Below, piece after piece: positions 31,113 through 40,361 of a stretch of 44,858 bases of DNA. Numbering within the stretch: position 1 is the stretch's first letter; each line of letters opens with the position of its first letter. A program made the translations under genes and the position numbers. The notes beneath the pieces are model-generated. The model saw only the letters and a list, made by a program, of their open reading frames with translations. It ran no database searches and was not told the DNA's origin. The stretch comes from Prevotella sp. (GTDB lineage Bacteria > Bacteroidota > Bacteroidia > Bacteroidales > Bacteroidaceae), in assembly GCA_017545045.1 (NCBI GenBank), contig JAFYDA010000131.1, positions 1-44,858 of the forward strand, given 5' to 3'.

Positions 31113-33886
31113 ACACGATACGCCCTGTGCTGCTATTCCTTGCCTTACTGTTGCAATCTCTTGCGGCAGAGGCGAAGTTTACGGACCGCTACAACGAGCG
31201 GAATCCGCTCATCATCGTCTGCGACTGGGATTTGCCCCCTTACGAGTTCTTAAATGACATGGGACAACCTAGCGGATATCACGTAGACTTGTTGGATGTA
31301 ATTCTTGATAAGCTGGACATTCCCCACCAGTTTGTCATGAAGGAGACGCCACAGGCCATCGCCACGTTTGAGCAGCGTAAAGCCGATCTCTTTGCTGCTC
31401 CCAGCTCGTTGTTCAAAGGGAAAGAATGCTATTTGTCAAGCAGTATACTGTCTTACTATCGAATCAAAGTGGCCACACGTTCCGATGCACCACGGCTAAA
31501 ACTGATTAGCGACAGTATTGACATCAAGCACTTGGTGTTAAGAAGAAAGGGCCATTTGGCTCGTCAGTTGGAACAGTTTTCCACCATCCGTTATAAAATA
31601 AGCTATCGTGCCCCGATGGAGGCCCTGGGCGGTATCGTCAGTGGTAAATATGATTATTTCATCTGGGGTGAAGAACCTATGAAGTGGAAAATCAAAGAAT
31701 TGAATCTGCAGGAGGAACTTCGTATCGATGATGCCAATATGCCTGTTCAGGAAATTCATCTTGCTGGATACGACAAAGAACTGATTAATAGTATTGACGA
31801 CCAGTTTGCACGTATGGAACAGAACGGTGAACTCCCTTTGTTATACGACAAATGGTTCCGCCCGGAACACCCACATGATAATACTTCACCCGTGGCTCTC
31901 TATATCACCATTGCAGCTGTTATCCTATTGTTGGTGCTGGTATTGATTCACAAGTTGGTTACAAATAATGTCAAGCGGATGCTGCAAAAGAGTTTTGATC
32001 AGACGCGACTGATGAACATGACTCTTGACATGGGTGGCTATATGGTTTCAGAGTACGATCCCAAGAGCAATTCCTTCAAGAATCTGAGAGGTGAGTTGAT
32101 GGATGAGTCATCCACTCTCAGGCGGGCTATCGATAGTATCCATGAGGACGATCAGCCCATCATCAAAGAAAGGATAAAGGAAATTAATTCTGGGGTTACT
32201 GATAGTTCTGACATACAGTTGCGTAGGCTTGTAACGCAGGATGGAGTATCCAAATGGCAGTATTTGACTGGAAATTGTATTAAGGAGCAGGACAAGGATG
32301 ACCACATCGCCTACTTGTTGGTAAGTAAAGATATTACCAATGAAATAGAGGAAAAAGAAAAGAACGATGAGCTTTTTATTAAGTACAGCAAGTCGTTTGA
32401 CGTACTGTTGACAGCCATGTCGTTTTACGATCAGGACGGAAAATTGCTCAGCATCAACCAGCGCATGAAGCAGGTTATTGGCATCAATCCTGAAAATCAG
32501 AAATTTTTCTACGAAACCAGTTTGTTCGATGCTCCGCTTTTCAAGAATGTGCTCTATTATGGTATGCGTGATGTGGTGCATGCTTGCCAGCACATGTATT
32601 ATCCAGACATCAATTTGGACAAATATCTGGAATATCGTATCCGACCCATATTGGCAGAAACGGGCGAGATACGCTATTACACTGTGACGGTAAGAGACAT
32701 TTCTGACGAGCGCAATATCTACCATGAACAGCAATCCATTGCACGTCAGTTGAATGTAACAAACGCGGAGACTCAGAAGTTTGAAGAACAGCTTCATTAC
32801 ATGTTGTCAAACAGCAATATGTTTATCTGGAATTGCAACTATCAGAATTCCACCATCCAGATATCACGCTCACTGCGCAAGGTAGAGTTCACCATGACCT
32901 TTGATGAATATCTGGCAGGTATTTCGTCCGAAGACCGTGTCGATGCAACTTCTTTCTTAAAAGACGCATACAAGAGAGTACAGGACATTAATATGATACG
33001 TCACTTCCACAGGTCGCCGCTGACTAAACGCGAATCGTGGTATGCTATCAGTGGATTGCCTGTCTTCGACAAGAAAGGCTTGATGACGAGTCATGTAGGT
33101 GTTATACGTGACGTCTCACAACTGATGCGTTCTCAGGAAGAACTTCGACTGGAAACGATACGTGCAGAGGAATCGGGTAAGCAAAAAGCCTCCTTCCTGG
33201 CCAACATGACGCATGAAATCAGAACACCGTTGAATGCTATTGTCGGTTTCTCTGACTTGCTGCACATGACTGATAATCCAAATGATCGAAAGGAATACAT
33301 CAACATTATCCGCCAGAACTGTAATCTGCTGCTCAGGCTGATTGACGACATCCTTGAAACATCTACAATGAACGAGCGCCCGCAAAGTATTAAGCCGGAA
33401 GATATGGACTTCGCTAAATTCTTCGATGAAGTATGCCAGATTGTTGCCCAGCGTGTTCAGGCACCTGATATCGAGTTTATTATCGATAATCCCTTCTCCA
33501 CGCTGAAAGCATGCTCCGACAAGGAGCGTATCCAGCAGGTTCTCACCAATTTTGTGACCAATTCAGTGAAGTACACCCATCAAGGACACATCAAGGTCGG
33601 TTACAGAAGCGAGACACGCGAAGTGAATGGTACGGAGACCGACGGCATATACATCTATTGCGAGGACACAGGTGCCGGTATTCCAAAAGACAAGCAGGGC
33701 TGCGTCTTCGACAGGTTTGTCAAACTCAACGATTATGTGCAGGGCACAGGCTTGGGGCTTAGCATCTGTAAATCCATTGCAGAGCGTTGCGGTGGTCAGA
33801 TAGGATTGATAAGCGAAGGCGAAGGAAAAGGCTCCACTTTCTGGTTTTGGATTCCCCGCTACTTGACTTCAAGCAATTTATCATGA
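31094..33886 (+). CDS. Second sensor histidine kinase with SBP_bac_3 domain
   Basis: The 930-residue protein mirrors its neighbour: signal peptide (LLFLALLLQSLAAEA), SBP_bac_3 domain (WDLPPYEFLNDMGQPSGYHV, KADLFAAPSS), helix VALYITIAAVILLLVLVLIH near residue 275, PAS regions (SFYDQDGKLLSINQRMKQVI), HisKA NMTHEIRTP with His707, N box VLTNFVTNSVKYTH, DTGAGIP, F box and GTGLGLSICKSIA. No receiver domain. The start lies within the end of the first kinase gene, so translation is probably coupled, and the two may form heterodimers. A terminator follows. Confidence 0.93.
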   Translation: MGRTTIDTIRPVLLFLALLLQSLAAEAKFTDRYNERNPLIIVCDWDLPPYEFLNDMGQPSGYHVDLLDVILDKLDIPHQFVMKETPQAIATFEQRKADLFAAPSSLFKGKECYLSSSILSYYRIKVATRSDAPRLKLISDSIDIKHLVLRRKGHLARQLEQFSTIRYKISYRAPMEALGGIVSGKYDYFIWGEEPMKWKIKELNLQEELRIDDANMPVQEIHLAGYDKELINSIDDQFARMEQNGELPLLYDKWFRPEHPHDNTSPVALYITIAAVILLLVLVLIHKLVTNNVKRMLQKSFDQTRLMNMTLDMGGYMVSEYDPKSNSFKNLRGELMDESSTLRRAIDSIHEDDQPIIKERIKEINSGVTDSSDIQLRRLVTQDGVSKWQYLTGNCIKEQDKDDHIAYLLVSKDITNEIEEKEKNDELFIKYSKSFDVLLTAMSFYDQDGKLLSINQRMKQVIGINPENQKFFYETSLFDAPLFKNVLYYGMRDVVHACQHMYYPDINLDKYLEYRIRPILAETGEIRYYTVTVRDISDERNIYHEQQSIARQLNVTNAETQKFEEQLHYMLSNSNMFIWNCNYQNSTIQISRSLRKVEFTMTFDEYLAGISSEDRVDATSFLKDAYKRVQDINMIRHFHRSPLTKRESWYAISGLPVFDKKGLMTSHVGVIRDVSQLMRSQEELRLETIRAEESGKQKASFLANMTHEIRTPLNAIVGFSDLLHMTDNPNDRKEYINIIRQNCNLLLRLIDDILETSTMNERPQSIKPEDMDFAKFFDEVCQIVAQRVQAPDIEFIIDNPFSTLKACSDKERIQQVLTNFVTNSVKYTHQGHIKVGYRSETREVNGTETDGIYIYCEDTGAGIPKDKQGCVFDRFVKLNDYVQGTGLGLSICKSIAERCGGQIGLISEGEGKGSTFWFWIPRYLTSSNLS

Positions 33887-33895
33887 AAAAAATAT

Positions 33896-33936
33896 AAAAA
33901 GTAGCTGTCAACTACCTGTAAGTCGCTACTTTTTTA
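33896..33936 (+). terminator. Terminator of the kinase operon
   Basis: AAAAAGTAGC (33896-33905) pairs with GCTACTTTTT (33925-33934), with a 19-nt loop; the descending arm runs into a T tract (TTTTTTA). It ends just before the next promoter. Confidence 0.8.
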
Positions 33937-33937
33937 T

Positions 33938-33945
33938 TATCTTTG
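33938..33945 (+). promoter_or_regulatory. Promoter -7 element upstream of the IMP cyclohydrolase gene
   Basis: TATCTTTG (TAnnTTTG) lies 41 bases before the ATG and directly after the kinase terminator. No TTG at the standard distance. It probably serves the IMP cyclohydrolase-mre operon. Confidence 0.65.
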
Positions 33946-33986
33946 CAGCCTGTTACAAGATTATATATTTATAACGTTATAAAGAA

Positions 33987-34580
33987 ATGGCAGAAACAAA
34001 GAAGATTAATACCGCATTGGTGTCGGTATTCCACAAAGACGGCCTTGATGAGTTGCTGAAGAAGCTGAATCAGGAAGGCGTAAAGTTCCTGAGTACGGGA
34101 GGTACCCAGAGTTTTATCGAGTCACTTGGCTATGAGTGTCAGAAGGTTGAGGATGTGACGACATATCCCTCCATCTTAGGCGGCCGTGTGAAGACGCTCC
34201 ATCCGAAAGTGTTCGGAGGAATCCTTGGACGACGCGACAATGAAGGCGATCGCGAGCAGATGGCGCAATACGAAATTCCTGAAATCGACTTGGTCATAGT
34301 TGATCTCTATCCCTTTGAACAGACAGTGGCAAGCGGCGCTGGCGAGGATGATATTATTGAGAAAATTGATATTGGCGGCATCTCTCTTATTCGTGCTGGT
34401 GCCAAGAATTTCAAGGATGTGGTTATTGTTCCGTCCAAGGCCGAATATTCGGTATTGCTTGACATCCTAAATGCTCAGGGAGCAGAGACTACTCTTGAAC
34501 AGCGTAAGGCTTTCGCCGAGAAGGCGTTTGGTGTCAGTTCGCACTACGACACAGCCATTCACAACTGGTTCGCAAAATAA
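33987..34580 (+). CDS. IMP cyclohydrolase (stand-alone N-terminal PurH domain)
   Basis: The 197-residue protein matches the MGS-like IMP cyclohydrolase half of bifunctional PurH: ALVSVFHKDGLDELLKKL, STGGT, YPSILGGRVKTLHPKVFGGI, IDLVIVDLYPFEQTVASGA and DIGGISLIRAGAKNFKDVV. Residues matching the known active site are K69, Y108, D128 and K140. It closes the imidazole ring of FAICAR to IMP. The AICAR transformylase half (about 310 residues) is absent: the ORF stops cleanly after SSHYDTAIHNWFAK and mreB starts 33 bp later. Full-length purH precedes mreB in Bacteroides, from memory, so a split or loss is likely. A separate transformylase is expected elsewhere. Confidence 0.9.
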   Translation: MAETKKINTALVSVFHKDGLDELLKKLNQEGVKFLSTGGTQSFIESLGYECQKVEDVTTYPSILGGRVKTLHPKVFGGILGRRDNEGDREQMAQYEIPEIDLVIVDLYPFEQTVASGAGEDDIIEKIDIGGISLIRAGAKNFKDVVIVPSKAEYSVLLDILNAQGAETTLEQRKAFAEKAFGVSSHYDTAIHNWFAK

Positions 34581-34613
34581 AAGTTTAGGATCAATTAAAG
34601 AAGTTAAGAACAA

Positions 34614-35636
34614 ATGGGATTTCTTAGTTTTGTCCAGGAGATAGCCATGGACCTTGGCACTGCCAATACGATTATTATCAGCGATGACAAAATCGTTGTC
34701 GATGAACCTTCCGTTGTTGCTCTCGACCGCCGTACTGACAAGATGATTGCCGTGGGCGAGAAGGCCAAGATGATGTACGAGAAGACGCACGACAATATTC
34801 GTACCGTCCGCCCGTTGCGCGACGGTGTGATAGCCGACTTCTCTGCCTGTGAGCAGATGATGCGTGGCCTTATCAAAATGGTGCACACCGGCTCGCGTCT
34901 CTTTCCTTCCACGTTGCGTATGGTCATTGGCGTCCCTTCGGGCTCTACTGAAGTGGAGTTGCGTGCTGTGCGTGATTCTGCCGAGCATGCCGACGGCCGT
35001 GACGTCTATCTTATTTTTGAGCCTATGGCTGCTGCCATTGGTATTGGCATTGACGTAGAGGCTCCTGAAGGAAACATGATTGTCGACATAGGTGGCGGTA
35101 CCACAGAAATTGCTGTCATCTCGCTGGGCGGCATTGTTGCTAACACGAGTATCAAGGTGGCTGGCGATGATCTGAATACAGATATTCAGGAGTATATGTC
35201 GCGCCAGCACAATGTGAAGGTGTCTGAGCGCATGGCCGAGCGCATCAAGATTAATGTGGGCTCTGCCTTGACCGATCTGGGCGACAGCGCTCCAGAAGAC
35301 TACATCGTTCATGGTCCTAACCGCATCACAGCCCTTCCCATGGAGGTTCCTGTATGCTATCAGGAAATAGCCCACTGCATCGACAAGACCGTAGCCCGTA
35401 TTGAGGCAGCCGTGTTGGCCGCTCTGGAGAATACGCCTCCTGAGCTGTATGCAGATATTGTTAAGAATGGCATCTACCTCACTGGTGGCGGTGCTCTGCT
35501 GCGTGGTCTCGATAAACGTCTGACTGATAAGATCAGCATTCCCTTCATTGTGGCCGAGGATCCCTTGCACTGTGTGGCCCGGGGTGCCGGTATTGCGCTG
35601 AAGAACGTTGATCGCTTCTCGTTCCTGATGCGCTGA
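34614..35636 (+). CDS. mreB: Rod shape-determining actin homologue MreB
   Basis: The 340-residue protein has the actin-fold nucleotide motifs MDLGTANTIII near the N-terminus, PSGSTEVELRAV, EPMAAAIG, VDIGGGTTEIAVISLGG and YLTGGGALLRGLD. The hydrophobic N-terminus GFLSFVQEIA may bind membrane. MreB filaments organise lateral wall synthesis with MreC, MreD, PBP2 and RodA, all encoded downstream. The mreC start is 3 bp after the stop. Confidence 0.97.
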   Translation: MGFLSFVQEIAMDLGTANTIIISDDKIVVDEPSVVALDRRTDKMIAVGEKAKMMYEKTHDNIRTVRPLRDGVIADFSACEQMMRGLIKMVHTGSRLFPSTLRMVIGVPSGSTEVELRAVRDSAEHADGRDVYLIFEPMAAAIGIGIDVEAPEGNMIVDIGGGTTEIAVISLGGIVANTSIKVAGDDLNTDIQEYMSRQHNVKVSERMAERIKINVGSALTDLGDSAPEDYIVHGPNRITALPMEVPVCYQEIAHCIDKTVARIEAAVLAALENTPPELYADIVKNGIYLTGGGALLRGLDKRLTDKISIPFIVAEDPLHCVARGAGIALKNVDRFSFLMR

Positions 35637-35639
35637 TAA

Positions 35640-36509
35640 ATGAAAAACCTGCTGGCGTTTGTCATCAAGAACTACCACTGGCTGATGCTCCTGCTGTTGG
35701 AGACGGTCAGTGGTGTATTGCTGTTCAAGTACAATAGCTATCAGAGTAGTGTGTGGTTCTCCTCTGCCAATGTCGTTGTTGGGAAAGTCTACGAGTGGGA
35801 CGCCGTTGTTCGCTCCTTTTTCTCACTAGGCCGTGTCAACGAGGAGCTTACTCTGCGCAATTTCTATCTTGAACGGCAGGTGACGCAGCTGCGCCGTCTC
35901 TACGGAGACCTTACGCAGGACACGTCTATCGTGCAACGTCAGCAGTTGGAGTTTCTCAATCAGTATCAGTTAATTCCGGCTAAGGTCGTGTCCAATACGG
36001 TGAACAAAACGGACAATCTCATCACGATTGACCGTGGACGCGCCGACGGCGTGGAAAAGGATATGGGAGTGGCTTGTGGAAATGGAGCTGTCGGTGTGGT
36101 CTATCTCGTTTCCGACCATTATTCCGTGGTGATTCCCGTATTGAATGCCACCTCGTCGCACATAAGCTGTGCTATCCGTGGTCGTGGCTACTTTGGCTAT
36201 CTGCAGTGGTACGGAGGCGATCCTACGGTGGCCTATGTAGAGGATATTCCCCGCCATGCCCGTTTCAAACGTGGCGATTGGATAGAGACCAGCGGCTATT
36301 CTGCCATTTTCCCGCGTGGCATTCTGGTAGGTAAGATAGAGAAGATATACAACTCTGCCGACGGTTTGTCCTATCGTTTAAAGATACGACTGTCAACCGA
36401 CTTCGCCTGTTTGCGTGATGTGGTTGTCATCAGCGACAAGGGCATTGGTGAGCGACTCCGTCTGCAGGAGGAAGCGAAGGATTCTATTACGATGTCTCCA
36501 AATAAATAA
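35640..36509 (+). CDS. mreC: Rod shape-determining protein MreC
   Basis: The 289-residue protein has an N-terminal membrane helix (WLMLLLLETVSGVLLF), a coiled-coil stretch (NEELTLRNFYLERQVTQLRR) and the periplasmic beta domains with LITIDRGRADGVEKDMGVAC, FKRGDWIETSGYSAIFPRGI and LVGKIEKI, typical of MreC. It links MreB-MreD to PBP2. Position 3 bp after mreB and 10 bp before mreD supports the call. Confidence 0.93.
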   Translation: MKNLLAFVIKNYHWLMLLLLETVSGVLLFKYNSYQSSVWFSSANVVVGKVYEWDAVVRSFFSLGRVNEELTLRNFYLERQVTQLRRLYGDLTQDTSIVQRQQLEFLNQYQLIPAKVVSNTVNKTDNLITIDRGRADGVEKDMGVACGNGAVGVVYLVSDHYSVVIPVLNATSSHISCAIRGRGYFGYLQWYGGDPTVAYVEDIPRHARFKRGDWIETSGYSAIFPRGILVGKIEKIYNSADGLSYRLKIRLSTDFACLRDVVVISDKGIGERLRLQEEAKDSITMSPNK

Positions 36510-36519
36510 AGAATTGGCT

Positions 36520-37017
36520 ATGGCAATAGATACACTTCATAGGGCTGTTGTCTTTGTGGTACTTGTACTGGCACAGGTGTTGATTTTCAACCACACCCAT
36601 CTGCTTGGTTGTGCTACGGTATTGCTTTATGTCTATTTTGTCATCACCATCCCTCGCAATTATCCGAAGTGGGCAATGCTGTTGTGGAGTTTTGTGCTGG
36701 GACTGGTGGTCGACATGTTCTCCAATACGCCAGGCATGGCAACTGCTTCGTTGACATTCGTTGGCTTTGTCCAGCCTTACCTGCTGGAATCGCTTATTAC
36801 ACGCGAGGCTCCTGAAAACATGAAGTCGTCAATATCCGCTTTAGGGTTTACCAAGTTCTTAACCCTAACGTCGATATTAGTATTTATCCATTGTCTGCTC
36901 TTCTTCACGATAGAGGCCTTTAGTTTCTTCAACTGGCAACAGTGGCTACTGAATATAGGCGGCAGTACCGTCTTTACGGTTCTTGTGTTGATGGCATTGG
37001 AGAGTGTGCGCAAATAA
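36520..37017 (+). CDS. mreD: Rod shape-determining protein MreD
   Basis: The 165-residue protein from ATG 36520 is hydrophobic with five or so helices, including VVFVVLVLAQVLIFNHTHLL and the conserved WSFVLGLVVDMFSNTPGMAT. MreD proteins are short and poorly conserved, and the position between mreC and PBP2 is decisive. The open frame upstream to 36415 overlaps mreC and has no support. Its stop directly abuts the next ATG. Confidence 0.9.
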   Translation: MAIDTLHRAVVFVVLVLAQVLIFNHTHLLGCATVLLYVYFVITIPRNYPKWAMLLWSFVLGLVVDMFSNTPGMATASLTFVGFVQPYLLESLITREAPENMKSSISALGFTKFLTLTSILVFIHCLLFFTIEAFSFFNWQQWLLNIGGSTVFTVLVLMALESVRK

Positions 37018-38871
37018 ATGAAAGAATACGGATTAGAGAATCGGCGCTATGTCATTGGCGGGGTAGCTACATTGATAGTGGTTATCTATATTATCCGTTT
37101 GTTCTCACTCCAGATAACCAGCGACAACTACAAGAAAAGTGCCGATTCCAATGCTTTTCTCAAGAAAATCGACTTTCCTTCACGCGGCATTATCACCGAT
37201 CGCAACGGCCAGCTCTTGGTGTTCAACCAGCCGGCCTATGATATCATGGTGGTCATGAATGAAGCCAAGGATCGTCTCGACACGTTGGAGTTCTGTGATG
37301 CACTGGGCATTACGCGTGAGGAATTCGACAATCGCATGGAGACCATCAAGGATCGTTCGCGTAATCCCGGCTATTCACGTTTCACGGAGCAGTTGTTCAT
37401 GAACCAGCTCTCTGATCGTGATTTTTCCGTTTTTCAGGAGAAGATGTACCGTTTTCCTGGTTTCTATGTCCAGCGCCGCAGTATCCGTCAGTACAAGTAT
37501 CCCTTTGCCGCTCATGTCTTAGGTGATGTGGCCGAGGTGTCGCCGTCCGACATTGAAAATGACGACTACTATCAGCCTGGCGACTATATCGGCAAGCTCG
37601 GCGTTGAGCGCAGCTATGAGAAACAGTTGCGCGGCGAGAAAGGTGTCAAGATTCTCTTGCGCGATGCCCATGGTCGTATTCAGGGCAGCTATCAGAACGG
37701 TGCCCTTGACCGTCGGCCCAAGCCTGGCAAGAATCTGACGCTGGCCATCGACTACCAATTGCAGGAACTTGGCGAAAGGTTGCTGCAAAACAAAATCGGC
37801 TCTATCGTGGCCATCGAGCCGTCAACGGGCGAAGTGTTATGTATGGTATCATCGCCAACTTATGATCCGCGGCTGATGGTGGGACGCCTGCGTTCAAAGA
37901 ATCATTTGGAGTTGAGTAGAAACGTATGGAAGCCTCTTCTGAATCGCTCTATCATGGGACTCTATCCCCCCGGCTCCACCTTTAAGACTTCGCAAGGACT
38001 TACCTTCATGAGCGAGGGGGTTATCACACCCACGACACAGTATCCTTGCGGCCATGGTTTCAACTTCAAAGGTTTGCACGTAGGATGTCACGGACATGGT
38101 TCGCCGTTGGCACTCGTTCCCGCCTTGAGCACCTCATGCAATGGCTATTTCTGCTGGGGGCTCTATCACATGATCAATACAAACATCTCGAAATACGGCT
38201 CTGTCCAGAACGCCATGAACACCTGGCGCGACTATATGGTCAGCATGGGGTTTGGCTATCCGCTTGGCATTGACTTGCCCGGTGAGAAGCGTGGCCTCAT
38301 TCCCAATGCACAGTACTATGACAAGGCTTACAAAGGTCAGTGGAACGGGCTGACCATCATCTCTATCTCCATCGGGCAGGGTGAAGTGCTGCTCACACCC
38401 CTGCAGATAGCCAATCTTGGCGCTACCATCGCCAACCGTGGCTACTATTATGTGCCTCACGTTGTACGCAAGGTGCAGGGCGAGCCTCTTGATACCGTCT
38501 TTACCCGTAAACACTACACCAAGGCTAGTCGTGAAGCTTACGACTATGTGGTGCAGGGCATGCGCTCTTCAGCACTTGGCGGCACCTGTCACGCATTGGC
38601 CCATTACGATTTCGAGGCCTGCGGCAAGACGGGAACAGCCCAGAACCGCGGTCACGACCATTCCGTCTTCATGGGGTTTGCGCCGATGACCAATCCAAAG
38701 ATTGCTGTTGCTGTCTACGTCGAAAATGGAGGATGGGGAGCTACCTACGGTGTGCCTATCGGTGGGCTTATTATGGAACAGTATATTCACGGCAAACTGT
38801 CGGATGCGTCGGCGAAGAAGGCCGATGACATTCAGCATAAGGTTATCAATTATGGTGCAACCGAAAGATAA
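37018..38871 (+). CDS. mrdA: Penicillin-binding protein 2 (elongasome transpeptidase)
   Basis: The 617-residue protein has one membrane helix (VATLIVVIYIIRLFSLQI), a PBP dimerisation domain with FPSRGIITDRNGQLLVFNQP, and a transpeptidase domain. Active-site motifs: S320-T-F-K in YPPGSTFKTS, SCN in LSTSCNGYF and KTG in ACGKTGTAQN. It crosslinks peptidoglycan during cell elongation with RodA. It begins at the base after the mreD stop and ends 20 bp inside rodA. Confidence 0.96.
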   Translation: MKEYGLENRRYVIGGVATLIVVIYIIRLFSLQITSDNYKKSADSNAFLKKIDFPSRGIITDRNGQLLVFNQPAYDIMVVMNEAKDRLDTLEFCDALGITREEFDNRMETIKDRSRNPGYSRFTEQLFMNQLSDRDFSVFQEKMYRFPGFYVQRRSIRQYKYPFAAHVLGDVAEVSPSDIENDDYYQPGDYIGKLGVERSYEKQLRGEKGVKILLRDAHGRIQGSYQNGALDRRPKPGKNLTLAIDYQLQELGERLLQNKIGSIVAIEPSTGEVLCMVSSPTYDPRLMVGRLRSKNHLELSRNVWKPLLNRSIMGLYPPGSTFKTSQGLTFMSEGVITPTTQYPCGHGFNFKGLHVGCHGHGSPLALVPALSTSCNGYFCWGLYHMINTNISKYGSVQNAMNTWRDYMVSMGFGYPLGIDLPGEKRGLIPNAQYYDKAYKGQWNGLTIISISIGQGEVLLTPLQIANLGATIANRGYYYVPHVVRKVQGEPLDTVFTRKHYTKASREAYDYVVQGMRSSALGGTCHALAHYDFEACGKTGTAQNRGHDHSVFMGFAPMTNPKIAVAVYVENGGWGATYGVPIGGLIMEQYIHGKLSDASAKKADDIQHKVINYGATER

Positions 38872-40321
38872 TAATACGAGCGTCATACGCTCCATTGACT
38901 ATTGGACGATTCTCATCTACATCGCCCTGCTCACCTTTGGATGGCTCAGCGTTTGCGGTGCCAGCTATTCCTATGGCGAAACCGACATCTTTGCGCTTTC
39001 CACCCGCTCTGGCATGCAGATTATCTGGATTGCTACCAGCATCTTGCTTGGCTCTGTCCTGCTGATGCTCGACGACCGATATTACGATATCTTCGCGTAC
39101 ATTATTTATGGATTGATGCTCATACTGCTTTTTGCCACTATCTTTAATCCTCATACCATCAAGGGCTCCCGCTCGTGGCTCATCTTGGGGCCGCTGAGGT
39201 TGCAGCCGGCAGAATTCGCAAAGTTTGCCACTGCCTTGGCGTTGGCCAAGCTGATGACCATCTATAATTACGACATCCATAACTGGCGACATTTTGGCGC
39301 CGCACTGGTCATCATCCTGCTTCCCATGACCTTTATCGTGCTACAGCGCGAGACGGGTTCGGCACTTGTCTATTTTGCTTTCTTCCTGATGTTCTATCGC
39401 GAGGGCATGCCGGGCAGCATCCTGTTTACCGCCGTGGCTATGGTCATCTATTTTGTCGTGGGCATACGGTTTGCCGACGTGATGATGGCTGAAACGCCCA
39501 CGTCTGTAGGCAAGTTCACCGTCCTTCTGCTTATTCAGCTGTTCTCGTCTGCTATGGTCTGGGTCTATTGCCGCGACCGTTCTGATACTTATCGGCTTTT
39601 CGCTCTGACGATTGGCGTCACGCTTGTTGCACTTCTTTTCTCGTTATATGTCGTCCCCTTCGATGTTGTCTGGGTGCAGTTGGTGCTGACAGCTCTGCTC
39701 ATAGGCTATCTGCTGTGGCAAGGGCTGGGTACGCGCATACGGAACTACTTTTGGATTGCCCTCTTTGCATTAGGTTCCTTGATATTCTTCAATGTGGCCG
39801 ACTATGGTCTTAACCACGTCCTGGAGCCTCACCAGCGCACCCGTATCAACGTGTTGCTGGGACTGGAGGAAGACTTGAAGGGAGCTGGCTACAACGTTCA
39901 CCAGAGTGAGATAGCCATCGGCTCTGGCGGGCTGGAGGGCAAGGGATTCCTCAACGGTACGCAGACCAAGCTGAAATATGTGCCAGAACAGGACACCGAC
40001 TTCATCTTCTGTACTGTCGGCGAGGAGGAAGGCTTCCTTGGCTCTGCCGGTGTGCTGTTGCTCTTTCTTGCCTTGATACTCCGGCTTATTTATTTGTCAG
40101 AGCGCCAGCCCTACCGTTTTGGCCGTGTCTATGGCTATTGTGTCCTTTCCGTCTTTTTGTTCCATGTCTTCATCAACGTCGGCATGGTATTGGGCCTTAC
40201 GCCTGTTATCGGCATTCCGTTGCCATTCTTCAGCTACGGCGGCTCGTCGCTTTGGGGATTCACGTTCCTGCTTTTTATCTTCCTGGCCCTCGACGCCCGC
40301 CGCAACTTGGTGCGTACCTGA
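38852..40321 (+). CDS. rodA: Peptidoglycan glycosyltransferase RodA (SEDS)
   Basis: The 489-residue protein has about 11-13 helices and SEDS motifs: ILGPLRLQPAEFAKFATALA, LQRETGSALVYFAFFLMFYR, QSEIAIGSGGLEGKGFLNGT, LKYVPEQDTDFIFCTVGEEE and GIPLPFFSYGGSSLWGF. Slightly long for RodA because of extra helices in the middle, a common feature in Bacteroidetes. The ATG at 38852 overlaps the PBP2 gene by 20 bp; the longer frame to 38702 is not used. It polymerises glycan strands with PBP2. It converges on gldH with a 40-bp gap lacking a clear terminator. Confidence 0.95.
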   Translation: MVQPKDNNTSVIRSIDYWTILIYIALLTFGWLSVCGASYSYGETDIFALSTRSGMQIIWIATSILLGSVLLMLDDRYYDIFAYIIYGLMLILLFATIFNPHTIKGSRSWLILGPLRLQPAEFAKFATALALAKLMTIYNYDIHNWRHFGAALVIILLPMTFIVLQRETGSALVYFAFFLMFYREGMPGSILFTAVAMVIYFVVGIRFADVMMAETPTSVGKFTVLLLIQLFSSAMVWVYCRDRSDTYRLFALTIGVTLVALLFSLYVVPFDVVWVQLVLTALLIGYLLWQGLGTRIRNYFWIALFALGSLIFFNVADYGLNHVLEPHQRTRINVLLGLEEDLKGAGYNVHQSEIAIGSGGLEGKGFLNGTQTKLKYVPEQDTDFIFCTVGEEEGFLGSAGVLLLFLALILRLIYLSERQPYRFGRVYGYCVLSVFLFHVFINVGMVLGLTPVIGIPLPFFSYGGSSLWGFTFLLFIFLALDARRNLVRT

Positions 40322-40361
40322 CGGTCGGCTGCAATTTAGCACACCCCCGCCGCCGTATTCC

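Noticed and set aside
34467-35678. 403-codon minus frame opposite mreB
   Set aside because: Overlaps the whole of mreB, rich in His/Arg/Ala, no domain.
36415-36519. N-terminal extension of MreD
   Set aside because: It overlaps the end of mreC and adds a polar Arg-rich stretch not found in MreD; ATG 36520 is better.
38702-38851. 50-codon extension of RodA
   Set aside because: It lies wholly within the conserved end of the PBP2 gene in another frame.
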